A DNA stretch of 64,000 bases from Schizochytrium sp. CCTCC M209059 (taxonomy: Eukaryota; Sar; Bigyra; Thraustochytrida; Thraustochytriidae): positions 384,448-448,447 of the forward strand of contig KN805396.1 in NCBI GenBank assembly GCA_000818945.1, in the 5' to 3' direction. The notes under the pieces are model-generated. The model searched no databases, was not told where the DNA came from, and saw nothing but the letters and a program-made list of their open reading frames with translations. Positions within the stretch are counted from its first letter, which is position 1; each line of letters starts with the position of its first letter. Positions 1-10,339 of this stretch are shown here, in pieces. The position numbers were made by a program, and so were the translations under genes.

Positions 1-2466
1 AAAGAGAAGTAAAAAATAATTACTCTTTTGATATCATAAATGTACAAGTTCTTCAAAATATAGTAAAAAATTAAATATTAATGCAATTTTGCAATGAAGT
101 GAAAGATTTAAACGATTATCTAATATATAAAATTTATTATTAAGGTCTAATTGGATAATTATACAGTATATTAATTTATTTATTGAATAATTATTTTTTT
201 TCTTGTGTGATGGTTAGTCGGAGTCGGCGCACGTGTACGCGTCGAACGACTCGTACAAGCTAGGCGCGGGGCGAACGTGATATATTCACGTCCAAAAACT
301 AAGATTCTTAATAGAATACTTTTCGCGTCCTTGCACGCGGCGAGGCGGGAGCTGTCGCGTTCTTCAGTCGGTCTCCGTCGCGTAGCGAAGGCTCGCGGTG
401 GCTCGCTTTCGTGTGCACCCGAAGAGCGGCTGCTGCGTAGGAAAGAGAGAAATCAGAGATTCCTGATGGATGTCTCTTCGAATCGAATTCTCTCCGGCGC
501 CGACGGCCGGCTCAGCCCGTGCGGGCAGATGGGCGTTCACGCGGCTGGGCAGCCGGCGCTCACGCAGCCGTCTAGTTGCGCTGAAGGAGCAGAGTCTCAG
601 ATGCTGCTGTCAAGCAGGTGATCATGAAGTGAGATAAGTGATTGATTTTATCTGATCTGGGCCAGGAATTTTCTCTCTCTTTCTTCATAGAGGACCGGAC
701 AAAGGCCAGGACTATATATTGCGCCATGATGAGTCTTGGACATCTATCTATCTTTCATGTGCGCGGTCAGGACCCGGAAGTCCGGCAGCTTAATCGATTC
801 AACATTCGACTAGGGAGTCGTGCTCAACCTTTCGTGGTGAATGCGTGCGCTTGAATCTTTCACTGCACGTTTGCCAATGTGCGAATCAGTTGTCGTTGCT
901 TTCATTCTTGTGATCTTGTGACTTGCGCTTAATGATATTAGAACGCGTGTGCTGATTCCTGCGAGAGACCGGACGGGCAAATCGATTCCCTTGGTTCTTT
1001 AACGGTTAGACTTCATGACAAGCATGAAGTCGTTATGCTGGGATTCCCGCGCTCTTTTAGGTACTGGTAGGTAGGTGATCGAGGCGCGGGAATATTGATA
1101 AAATCATATGGCACATTCTACAGCTCAATGCACAATCCTTGCATCTCCAACAGGTGCACGCTAGTTCATTCACTAGTTTAAATAGGCAACATGGCTGATA
1201 GTGACGCGAAAAGTCGTGGTATCGTCTCGTTACACTTCTATTTTGAAAAGTGTCATCAATCTGACTGGCCTGCCTGCCTCCTCTCTCTTCCCTTCCTGTT
1301 CGAATCCTTGTCGGTCTTGCTGATCATCAAACAAGTCAGTGTCTCCTTTACTTTACCAGAGGTTTCCTCACCACAGTGCGCGGCCGCCCGATACACTCCA
1401 ATATATTTCTTGCTGACTACCATCCGCAAGGCAAAAGATCCGCGAGAGGTTAGTGTTCCCTCACTCACTCTCCATCTCGCGAATCCCCTGCATCGACTCT
1501 AATTTCCTTCTTTAGGAAGCAGGCAGATTTGCTTCGTTTGGAGGACCCAATCCATACATGAATGAGGGAGAAAGTAGTAGATCACATTCTGAGTCATACA
1601 TGGTGTTATTTGCAAGCAAGACAAATGTCCAACAATTGTGTCTGTCGGTCTGTTCGTCTGGGCCAGCTACGCTCGAACACGTATGCAACAATATTCATTT
1701 CTTTTTTCACGCCCTTTGAATGTATCTTGGAAGTACGATCGGATGCGTCTTCGATTGCGGAGACGAAGCGAATTCTTAGATATGCACACACAGATGAAGC
1801 TACCTAGAGATTGCAAGAAAATTAGCAGCAAAGATTTTTGGCCAAGAGCAAAATATCGCTCGCTGACAGACGAGTTCTTCTCTTCCTTCTCATTCTCATG
1901 CACATGACAATGACCCAAAGTAAACGATCGCAAGATAGAAAGAAAAGCCAAATTAAGATTTTGCTGGCCGGCAATACCTGGGTCAACCAGCTTCTTCCTT
2001 CCTGCCTACCACAAACTATCTACGCTACAAACCTCATTAATCACACTTTCCCTTACGCAGTTCGATTGAGCAGACGATGAGCTGTAATGGCTGTCCCATC
2101 GCTCTTGTACAACGTGTTCATGGAGTGGAATGTCTTGCCTCCATCATCGAGAAATCTAACAATGCGTTGGTGATGTCCTGCTCGCTCTGTGAATGGATGG
2201 ATGATAGGATCGATGCATTTACGTGCACTGTTAGTCTCTCATCTATCGTGACGCGAATGAATCGAATACACAGTCTGGTCTAAGATCATGATCACGCCAC
2301 TCTCTTATTGACACACTGTCAAGCATCCATTCCGATTAGGTTTTCTTCCTTCGAATCGAACTAGAAAGCACGTTCATGGCGCATGCAGTTTGTTCATATT
2401 TTGTCTCAAATTGGATAGTCTGTTTCCGATTCTCTGGCCAGTCAAACCTTTTGACGAATCACTTAC
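1..2466. other. Left-edge region without a confident gene
   Basis: The first ~208 bases are very AT-rich, with long A/T runs, and change abruptly near position 205 to the GC-rich composition of the rest of the window. From 209 to 2466 only short open frames occur on both strands (the longest about 114 codons), with no recognisable domain and heavy overlap between strands. The 3' exon(s) of the minus-strand gene at 2467-3214 should lie here, because that exon ends at a splice donor, but I could not place the acceptor with confidence. One possible acceptor (CTTTCTAG on the minus strand, near 2360) would give a short in-phase tail; this is speculative. Confidence 0.5.
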
Positions 2467-3214
2467 CATATTCACCATAAGAAACGCAGCAGACGACGAC
2501 CGCGTCTGGGTCAGAACCTAAATTGCAAGGTTCAAGTTCGCGAGCGAGAAAGCGCTCCCAGAGTGTGACTGTCAAAACAGAGGATCCATCAAGCGGTTGC
2601 TTGCCAATGACCTCGCGTCCGTCCATAAAGAGTTCCACAACATTTGTATACATTCCACCAAGCTGAGTGATTCGTTCTGTGATCAAGGTGTCGTCTTCTG
2701 CCTGCTCGACAGTCATGCGCGAAGGCGACCATCGACCCATGCGCAATAAGTATCCCGGCACGCCGATGGCAGTCATGATGTCAATCATCTCGTCATGTTG
2801 AGATCTCTCTTGATCAATCATCCATTGACCCGACATGTCCGGCGCTCGCAGATCCTGCAGCGTGCGCGAGAAACCTGGCGCTGGAACAGGGAGCTCTTGG
2901 GCCCACTTCGGTTTGGCGCCGCTTTTGTCTTCGCTGGGACGTACTGCTGACGCTTCTTCGGACTGAAGCAGCTCCGCGGGCGTCTCGGCCGTGACGGCTG
3001 TGACGGCAACTGCGGCGGCTGCAGCTGCAGCTGCAGGAGTGTCTGACGAAAGGTCTTTTCCATTTTCCTGAGGCCGTGCACGCGCGCTGCCGGGCCACAG
3101 GTCACGACGGTTCGTGAGTTGCACAATCTCATCCTTGTGCCATGCTGCCGTCCCCACCGCTGCAAGGACTGCGGATCCTCCTCCGAGTCGCCGCGCCAGG
3201 TGTCTCTGGGCCAT
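2467..3214 (-). CDS. Fatty-acid-binding/lipocalin-like protein, 5' exon (partial)
   Basis: This is the 5' exon of a minus-strand gene. From the first ATG (3214) it encodes about 249 residues: a basic N-terminus with a short hydrophobic run (about 10-24, possibly an organelle-targeting or membrane segment), an Ala-rich low-complexity linker, then from about residue 130 a segment opening MSGQWMIDQERS. That opening, followed by alternating strands containing DDTLITERITQL, ELFMDGREV and VTLWERF, resembles the calycin fold of cytosolic fatty-acid-binding proteins. The frame hits a stop at 2459-2461, but it runs first through G|GTAAGTGA, a consensus donor with GT at 2466-2465. The family's closing beta-strand and its Arg/Tyr are absent before that point. 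I therefore infer an intron and a missing 3' exon to the left. The longer open frame to 3253 begins with TTG and was not used. It shares a ~660-bp divergent promoter region with VPS50. Confidence 0.55.
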
Positions 3215-3875
3215 CGCGGGCGGTCGAGTGACTCCCCGCCGCTCTGCAGGCAACTGGCGAGTCGCTCAAGAGGCTTCGTTCGCTCTTGCAAAGAGGTGAT
3301 GGATGATGAGACAGAGACAGCCTCGTTTGCTTTTTGCCTTCCCTCTTCCTTCCTGGCTTCCTTCCTTCCTTCGACGGTGGATTGATAGAGAGAGAGAGAG
3401 ACGGAGAGGTTAGATTCACTGTCGTGGCGGCACTCCCTCCCTCCCTCCCTCCCAGTCAGTAGGCGGCAAGCACAGCTAGCAAGCACAGCTAGCAAGCTGC
3501 TTAGGCATCAGAACAGATCGGGCCAGGCGAGGCGCGCGCCGGAGGTCCTGTGAGGCAGGCAGGCAGGCAGGCAGGGAGGCAGGCCTCGCGCGAGCCAGCC
3601 GTGTCGGGCCGCGTGGGCCAGGCGCAAGACCCAGCGGGAAGCAGCGGACTCCGTCCATCCATCACTCGACCGTGGCGTGGCGTCACGTCACGCACAGGCG
3701 CACCAAGCCAAGCTACCGCGGAGGAGGCTCTTCTGCTCCAAAGTTGTCAAAGAGTTGCAACAAGAGCTCCACTAGGACCGAGCGAGACATTGAGTGCGGC
3801 TCACACCCTTTTCGACAATCGCAGCGACACGACCCTCTTAGAGGCCTTTTGGTATCTTTCGGCTAACTCTGCATC
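3215..3875. promoter_or_regulatory. Divergent intergenic region, FABP-like gene / VPS50
   Basis: This 661-bp region separates two divergent starts and must hold both promoters. It contains a (GGCA)n tract at about 3553-3584, pyrimidine tracts at about 3339-3370 and 3430-3450, and a 13-14-bp direct repeat (AAGCACAGCTAGC twice, about 3468-3495). No TATA box is evident. Confidence 0.45.
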
Positions 3876-6800
3876 ATGGCGACCTTTTTCAAGGACATGT
3901 TCGAGCCCAACGCTAGGAGGAAAAAAGACAACAAGACACGTTCCACCCAGGCGACAACGTCATCGTCGTCGTCATCGTCTTCTTCTTCTTTAGCACAACA
4001 ACAACGCCAGCAAAACCAGACCGCCGCCTCGAAGGGCTCCGCGACTAGCGCGGGTGCGACGGGGGCTGCCGGCTCTGCCTCTTTCTTTCGCGACATTTTC
4101 GCCACCAACGATGACAAAAAGACCTCGGCCGCTGATATTGATCGCCTGATTGGACTTCCTTTTCGAGATGAGCAGACTTCCTCCGGCCCGCCTCGGGATG
4201 CTACCGAGGAGGCGGCGGCTACGGCTGCAGCGATTGCCACGTGCAAATCGCTCATGCGCTCCTTCCTTGCCAATCACCCAGCATCACGGCGCAAACTCCA
4301 AAGCTTGCGCCAGACCGCAGCCCTCGAGGGGCGATCCTCGAGCTTTGACGAGGCTCGCCTCCTCGATGAAGCCTCGGTCGACGATCACCAAGATTCAAGT
4401 GCGACGATTGTCAGTAGCTTGGACCAAGGCTTCTTCCAAGATGACTTTGATCCTGTGGCCCGCGCACTTGAGGGGTACTCTATTAGTGATCCGAATGGGG
4501 AGGCTTTTCTCATGGAACGCATCAACACGCACAAACAACAGGATGATGCCGTACATAGCGAGCTACTCTCTATTGTTCAAGAAAACCATGCCTCACTTGT
4601 GACTGGCATGCGCCAAGTTCAGCAGATTGACATGGAGCTCACACGTGCTAGCATCAACGCCAAAAACGCTCGTCGTCGTTTGCGACTCGCTCGCGACAAT
4701 CTTGTCCGCGGTGATTTGCAGGTGGTAGGCCTTTACCGACGTCGTTCGCGCGCCCAAAGCATTCTGGCCCAGCTCGAGGACATGGCGGAGCTCATCTCGC
4801 GCCGTGCGAGCCTCTTCAAGGCCGCTGATCGGGACGAGGTTCCCGCCGCAGTCAATATCTGTGTCTCGACAATGCGCGATCTCGACGCAAAAGCGCAACC
4901 ACTCCCCGCGGCCCTTCAGGAACTCCGAGCAAACATGACAGCTGCGCTCCCCACGCTTCGCGCCCGTGTCGACGAGAGCTTGCGCACTGTCTGCGCGCGG
5001 ACCTTTGCCGACGATGCGTACAAGCGCATTGTGCTAGCTTATGTCTCTCTGGACACAGCCATGGCAGAGTATCTCACCGAGGATCATCTGAGCCGTTTGC
5101 AGTCGACACGAGGTGCGCTCGTCAAGCAAGCACTCGGGTCAAGGCTCGACGGCGTTTCCGGGCTTGCCCACCGCGTGCAACGGGTGTTTGTTGCCCTAGT
5201 TGAACAAACGCTCAAGAAGGAGATGATTGCTATTCTACGCGCCGCTCACCTTGTTCTCGCCAGTCAGACGGAGCAAGCTCGTCGCAGGGGAGACGAGGCC
5301 CAGGATGGACACGGCACGAAAAATGTGGCAAACGCGAAAAGTACCAGTACTCCCGAAAAGTCGAGAAATGGAACAGAGACCCAAGCTCAATCCAGCGATG
5401 GCGGGTCGAAACTCAGCGACAAAGCAGCGGGAGGAATGCTCAGTGTCGCGCGCGCACAAGGGCTCCCACTCCGCGAAATTTGTGATCAGCTCCCCACGCG
5501 AACCAATGTGCGTCCAACCTTTGTTCGTCGTCTTGGCAGCGCCTTCAAAGGGGTCTCTGACCTGTTGCGTAACTATGAAGCCGTCGTCCACTGGCACACA
5601 CACAACGCGGAGGACGCAATTGCTCAAGACGAATCCATCCTCCCTTCATCAGAATCAGCACAGCGCGAACGCGTCGTCAGCGACCTGGCAGCTGCAACCG
5701 AGTCTCTCGCGAAGAATCGGCGTCTTGTCTGGGGCGGCGTGCTCTCCCATATTGCTACCGTGACCAAAAGTTCGTGCGCACGTTATCCGGCACTCAAGCT
5801 TGATGACTTTGAACGTCTCGTCAAACTTCTCGAGCTTCTTGCGTTGGAGAGCGAGGTTTTCGGTGGCGACAACTGTTTGCTCGAGGCGCGAGCCTTTATC
5901 CGGGAAACTGCAAAAACGTATGCTAAAGACTTTCACGCCGATCGGCTCGAGGCTCTGCGCAGCTTTTTGTTACGAGAGCATTGGGATATGCTTGGCGTCT
6001 CTCTCGCTGCCCTTGGAGGCGCCCAGGGTCTCGTCAATCGTGGTGCAGATGCAAAGACTCTTCTGCGTTCGCAGTCTCTAGATAGCGAGGAAACTGCATT
6101 CGACATGCTTGCTGACCCAGCCCTACAGCCTGCAGGGCAGCAGCAGCAGCAGCAAACTTCGCTCGTTGATCGTCCAAACCCGTTTGAAGTTTTAGCCCTC
6201 GACCCCTCTGCCCTTGTCCAAAGTACCGACGTCGACGCTCGAAAAGACGACGAGGAGCTTCCTGCGAATGGTGCCGACGTGGCAGCAAACTCTCGACCCG
6301 CAGAGGTGCAGCAGGGCTCGAATGGTCACGGTGCAGAGGACGACGATGGTGATGCGGTGCTGACGAGCACGGTTGTCAATTGTCTCGCCAAGGATCTTGG
6401 CAGCTCACTCGTCATGATGGAGCGTCTCGCCGGTGTGGCAGCAGAGATTTTTTCCAAAATGTGCAGTCTCGTGTGGACGTATTTGTACGCTATTCTCACC
6501 AACTACGTGCCAACCTCTTTGCTCTTGCAAATTTTTGAAGATCCCAACTCGCGCCTTGGTAATGATTTCAGTGCTCTGCGCAAACGTTTCGAGCGCACAC
6601 GATGCGATCTTGGTCTCGACACACGAACACTCCGTCTCAATGTTGCGGCTGTTGGGGCAAACGGGGCTGCCCAGGGAACGACTTCGAAGCCTATATCTCC
6701 TGCCACGAAACCATTTTCTGTTAACAGCTCAGCTTTTGCTGGAGCTGCATCTTCCTTCAAGGTCACGTCCAAGCTACGCAATGATACTGGCACAAGCTCC

Positions 6801-7763
6801 AGGGATGTTCGTCGCACGTCTGCGCCCTCGGCTACATTTTCATCGCGGCCAGAAGTCAGTCTCACCAAGACCAAGATCCCAGCACCATTCTCTTCACTCT
6901 ATCATTGTGAGGACGCGCATGATGCGCTGAGTGCCTTGAGCACGCGCATTGTGGCTGCAGAGTCGAGCGCTTTCATATTCCGCATTATGCGCGCCATGCG
7001 CTCGCGCATCGATGCAGCGCTGCCCGCAGTGGAGCGTATGCAAGTCGCGGGCGAGGCCTTTGCAGAGCTCGAGGCCGTCACAAGCCAGTTACGCATGCTT
7101 GTCCACCGCGGCGTCGCCCGCGCGCTTGTCAACAACTTTTCCCACGACAGCGCCGGGCCTACACATACTTCGCAAGCCGCTGCTGCCTCGAGCCTGCCGA
7201 ATCAGAAAAGTACCTCTGTCGTGACCAACATGGTGCTCGAGACCGTAGACTGGGCGAAGATTCGCAAAATTCCAATGCACTCGAGCCCGTATGTTGACAA
7301 GCTTGTCATGCAAATGCGCAAGATCTGGTCTCATTTGCAGCGCGAGTGTGCAGAGGGCGCCAAGTTCCCCCTCACAGCTATCCCGCTCGTGTGGTCGCGG
7401 GCCGTCGAGGAGGTTTTTGACCAAATTCTGGATGCCATTGCGCGCATTGAAAAGTGCGGCACTGAGGGTCGTGCCCTATTGGATATGGATCTCAAGTCGC
7501 TTGCAAGCGAGCTTGCTTCAGTGGCACCCGTCCGCGCAGACATTGTAAATCCAGCGCGTCAACGGGTCGACGATTTTATCAAGGCCTTTTACTACGACCG
7601 CTTCAAGGACCTTTGCGAATGGATCAAGAACAATCGCAGACGGTACGACCGATGGCATTTGGAGAATCTGATTCGCTTTGGAATTGGAAGTACTCAGTCT
7701 TCTGGCCAGCTAAAAGCTCTTCTCGTACAGGCCGAAGACGTCCTCGCGGGCACAGAGAGTTAG
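3876..7763 (+). CDS. VPS50: Syndetin / VPS50, EARP tethering complex subunit
   Basis: This encodes a 1295-aa homologue of syndetin (VPS50/CCDC132), the subunit that distinguishes the EARP complex from GARP in endosome-to-plasma-membrane and recycling traffic. Residues 1-180 are low complexity (Ser and Gln runs). A Vps54-N-like helical region begins near 185 with FFQDDFDPVARAL, followed by a block matching the family (ENHASLVTGMRQVQQID, then NARRRLRLARDNL). The C-terminal syndetin domain (about 1005-1290) has RIVAAESSAFIFRIM, CGTEGRALLDMDL and KAFYYDRFKDLCEWI in the family order. The acidic, polyQ-containing linker (about 745-830) makes it longer than the ~960-aa animal protein. The ATG at 3876 (ATCATGG) directly precedes the MATFFKDMFEP start and has no nearby in-frame rival. 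It is intronless as read and convergent with SRP72. Confidence 0.92.
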   Translation: MATFFKDMFEPNARRKKDNKTRSTQATTSSSSSSSSSSLAQQQRQQNQTAASKGSATSAGATGAAGSASFFRDIFATNDDKKTSAADIDRLIGLPFRDEQTSSGPPRDATEEAAATAAAIATCKSLMRSFLANHPASRRKLQSLRQTAALEGRSSSFDEARLLDEASVDDHQDSSATIVSSLDQGFFQDDFDPVARALEGYSISDPNGEAFLMERINTHKQQDDAVHSELLSIVQENHASLVTGMRQVQQIDMELTRASINAKNARRRLRLARDNLVRGDLQVVGLYRRRSRAQSILAQLEDMAELISRRASLFKAADRDEVPAAVNICVSTMRDLDAKAQPLPAALQELRANMTAALPTLRARVDESLRTVCARTFADDAYKRIVLAYVSLDTAMAEYLTEDHLSRLQSTRGALVKQALGSRLDGVSGLAHRVQRVFVALVEQTLKKEMIAILRAAHLVLASQTEQARRRGDEAQDGHGTKNVANAKSTSTPEKSRNGTETQAQSSDGGSKLSDKAAGGMLSVARAQGLPLREICDQLPTRTNVRPTFVRRLGSAFKGVSDLLRNYEAVVHWHTHNAEDAIAQDESILPSSESAQRERVVSDLAAATESLAKNRRLVWGGVLSHIATVTKSSCARYPALKLDDFERLVKLLELLALESEVFGGDNCLLEARAFIRETAKTYAKDFHADRLEALRSFLLREHWDMLGVSLAALGGAQGLVNRGADAKTLLRSQSLDSEETAFDMLADPALQPAGQQQQQQTSLVDRPNPFEVLALDPSALVQSTDVDARKDDEELPANGADVAANSRPAEVQQGSNGHGAEDDDGDAVLTSTVVNCLAKDLGSSLVMMERLAGVAAEIFSKMCSLVWTYLYAILTNYVPTSLLLQIFEDPNSRLGNDFSALRKRFERTRCDLGLDTRTLRLNVAAVGANGAAQGTTSKPISPATKPFSVNSSAFAGAASSFKVTSKLRNDTGTSSRDVRRTSAPSATFSSRPEVSLTKTKIPAPFSSLYHCEDAHDALSALSTRIVAAESSAFIFRIMRAMRSRIDAALPAVERMQVAGEAFAELEAVTSQLRMLVHRGVARALVNNFSHDSAGPTHTSQAAAASSLPNQKSTSVVTNMVLETVDWAKIRKIPMHSSPYVDKLVMQMRKIWSHLQRECAEGAKFPLTAIPLVWSRAVEEVFDQILDAIARIEKCGTEGRALLDMDLKSLASELASVAPVRADIVNPARQRVDDFIKAFYYDRFKDLCEWIKNNRRRYDRWHLENLIRFGIGSTQSSGQLKALLVQAEDVLAGTES

Positions 7764-8242
7764 GCAATAAGGCTTCGACTTTGTTAATCAATCTCTCATT
7801 CGTTTCGATGTTTCTCTTTTCTTGTAAGAGCTGGGGGAAGGAACGAAGGTGGGCTTAGGCTTTTCCTACACAAGAAGAAAGCGTCTCTTCTTTTTTGTAG
7901 TTCGTTTTCTCGTTTCTTTGCTTTTCATTTGCCCTAAAATGAAAAGATGAAAGAAGAGACTTGGGATGAAGTAAGCCAATTAATTATTTAAGACCAATCC
8001 TCCTACACTAGCATTCGCAAATTTGCCTTTTGCACCCCTTCTCGTCCCTTTTCCCCCCGGGGGCCCGGTTGGATCGATGGATAGAGAGTTGTAGAGCCCA
8101 AACTAACGACTGGGAAGGACCCTTTTGGCTTATATGACTGGGAAACTTGCAGATTTTTTTTGTTTTCTCTTTTATTATTATTATTATAAAGTTGAATCAA
8201 GGCGAGTCGGATCACCGTCCCCCTCAAAACCCCATTGTGAGT
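7764..8242. other. Convergent intergenic region, VPS50 / SRP72
   Basis: This 479-bp stretch holds both 3' ends. It is more AT-rich than the flanking genes, with T-rich runs near 7885-7925 and a (TTA)n tract near 8172-8187. I see no gene and no clear AATAAA on either strand. Confidence 0.5.
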
Positions 8243-10339
8243 TTAGCGGCGACCTTTCTTGCCACGCTTCTTGTTCGATGTCTTGGACGAAGATGCGGAT
8301 GCCGTGGCGCTAGCTCGCGCGTCAAGACGAGCTGCCTCCTTGGCACCAACTGCTCCTCCTCCTTGTGCGCCGGTGAGCTTGGCACCTCGCTTCTTGCGAG
8401 CCTTGAGAGCGGCTTGACGCATATTCTTGGGGATCCAGCGCTCAGGATCAACCTTTTCCTTGGCCGGATCAAAGTCCGGGCCATTGCGCTCCCGAAGCAC
8501 GGCAAGATGGGCCTCGCGGCGCTTTGCACGCTTCTTGAGCTCCTTTTTGCGTTTGTTCTCCAAACTGCGCATCTTCTTGGCAGCATCCTCGGCAGCCGGG
8601 GAGCGCGGGCCTGCGTCGCTCGATGCCGCAATGCTGCGAACCCGGCGAGGGCGCGCCTTTGCTTTCAGCAATCCCGCTTCGAGGCTTTCGACATCAACCT
8701 CGTCAATTCCGGCAGGCATGGGCAGTGCCTTGGCCTTAACCTCTGCAGCTTCCGTGTCAAAGAGGGATGCCGCAAGCACGTAGTTGGCCAAGGCCTCCAT
8801 GCGCAAGTCGCCATCAATGGGACCGAATTTGCCCGAGAGGATTGTGTCGTAGATCTCGACAGCCCCCGCCGGGTCTCCGCGGCGAGCAGTCACCTCGGCA
8901 CGCAAGAGAGCAACCCTGACTTCGGCGCTGCGGTCGCCCCCGGACGGAGTAGATGCCAGGGAAGAATCGTCGGACAAAAGGGCGTCCGCCTCTTCGTCAC
9001 GGCCGGCATGCTGGCAGAGCTTGAGAGCAGCGTTAAGAATGCTAGGGTGCGACCTGAGTTCTGGACGGTCGCGCAACGTCCCCAGCGCCGCATCGATCTC
9101 GCCTACAGAGATCTGTGTCTGGGCGCGGGCGAGGGCCAGCTTCGCTGCGCGGTCCAACTCGTTGGCTGCCAGAGCGTTTTCAAGTTGGCTCTCCAGAAAA
9201 GTATCGCGCTCGCCGGCCTTGCCGTCCTGTTCGAGCAAGACGGCCTCGATGAGATCGAGACTTGCGAGGTCGGCAAAGGAAGCGGCGCGCAGGTCAGCGA
9301 GGAGCTTGCGGCACTCTCGGGTCTTGTTCATTTTCAACAAAAGGAGCGCGCGGTTTACGGCAATCGTCTGCTGTGAAGACTGAGGCAAGGTGTCGAGGTT
9401 TGTCGAGTCAGCGGCATGCAGACGCATACGCTTGAAGGAGTCGAAGACCTCGTGGTCTCCGCGAAGCGCCAATATATTGTTGGCCGCAACAGCACTGACG
9501 GCCTTGTCTGGTGCGTTCGCAGCCAGGGCCTCGTGCAAGAGGTCCATCGTCTCGGCGGCGAGATCATCGTTCTCCGGGCTCGATACCGCTGCCGAGAGCT
9601 TGGTGAGGCCTTGCTGCAGCGCGAAGGCGCGCTGGACTTTGAGGATTGCGAGCTCGGCAGCGACATTGGCGTCGGTCAGGCGCTCGTCCGTTTGCAGAAA
9701 GGCCTGGCCTAGCGAGATCGCCGATGCCAAGGCGTCTGCGGCCCCGTGGGAGTCCCCGACAGCGATGAGCGCACAGGCCTTGTTGTACATGAGCTCAAAG
9801 GCCTCACCTGCGTCGCGACCAACGTTGGCAGCGCGGCCCAGCGCTTCCATCACGCCATCTGCGCTTCCTGCGAGGACGCTCGAGGCAATGTAGTTGGCCA
9901 CGAGTTCGTTCATGGCGCCGTCTCCAGCACGGGTCACCAAGTCGTCGTAGTCCGCGCGAGCTTCGTTGTAGTCGCCCATGCGATAGTTGAGCTGGGCGCG
10001 AAGATGAGCAGCAGCCGGCGATGCATTTTCCGCGGGGTCGAGCTGGTCGAGCAGGCTGAGAGCAGCCTGCGAGTCCTTTTGCTTGTAGAGCACGAAGGCC
10101 TCTTCGAGCTTAAATCCCTCTTTTTGCGCGATGGTGAGCGCGGCGTCGAGCTTTTGCTGTCGGATGAGGCAGACGCATTTCGTTTTCTGTACCTCTCGCA
10201 CCAGACTCGAGTCGGTCTCTGCCTTGAGGATCTTGTCGCAGACCGCGACCGCCTTGCCGTCGAGGCCCTTGGCGTCGTACTTGCGCAGCCGCTCGTAGGA
10301 GCTCGCCAGCATCTTGGCGACTTCGTCCGGGCCCGCCAT
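8243..10339 (-). CDS. SRP72: Signal recognition particle subunit SRP72
   Basis: This encodes 698 aa, the largest SRP protein, which binds SRP RNA with SRP68 in cotranslational targeting to the ER. The first ~520 residues are helical TPR-type repeats (start MAGPDEVAKMLASSYERL; repeats with ALSLLDQLDP and MGDYNEARADYDDLV). The tail is strongly basic. The hallmark SRP72 RNA-binding segment lies near residues 625-665: FDPAKEKVDPERWIPKNMR followed by KARKKRGAKLTG. The chain ends in a Lys-rich run. The ATG at 10339 begins the TPR region; the open frame extends upstream to 10558, but that part is low complexity with (GGCA)n and I read it as 5' leader. It is convergent with VPS50 and divergent from the ADCK1-like gene. 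Confidence 0.93.
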   Translation of the reverse strand: MAGPDEVAKMLASSYERLRKYDAKGLDGKAVAVCDKILKAETDSSLVREVQKTKCVCLIRQQKLDAALTIAQKEGFKLEEAFVLYKQKDSQAALSLLDQLDPAENASPAAAHLRAQLNYRMGDYNEARADYDDLVTRAGDGAMNELVANYIASSVLAGSADGVMEALGRAANVGRDAGEAFELMYNKACALIAVGDSHGAADALASAISLGQAFLQTDERLTDANVAAELAILKVQRAFALQQGLTKLSAAVSSPENDDLAAETMDLLHEALAANAPDKAVSAVAANNILALRGDHEVFDSFKRMRLHAADSTNLDTLPQSSQQTIAVNRALLLLKMNKTRECRKLLADLRAASFADLASLDLIEAVLLEQDGKAGERDTFLESQLENALAANELDRAAKLALARAQTQISVGEIDAALGTLRDRPELRSHPSILNAALKLCQHAGRDEEADALLSDDSSLASTPSGGDRSAEVRVALLRAEVTARRGDPAGAVEIYDTILSGKFGPIDGDLRMEALANYVLAASLFDTEAAEVKAKALPMPAGIDEVDVESLEAGLLKAKARPRRVRSIAASSDAGPRSPAAEDAAKKMRSLENKRKKELKKRAKRREAHLAVLRERNGPDFDPAKEKVDPERWIPKNMRQAALKARKKRGAKLTGAQGGGAVGAKEAARLDARASATASASSSKTSNKKRGKKGRR

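Noticed and set aside
8147..9376. 409-codon + strand frame opposite SRP72
   Set aside because: It is the antisense shadow of SRP72; the minus strand encodes the conserved protein.
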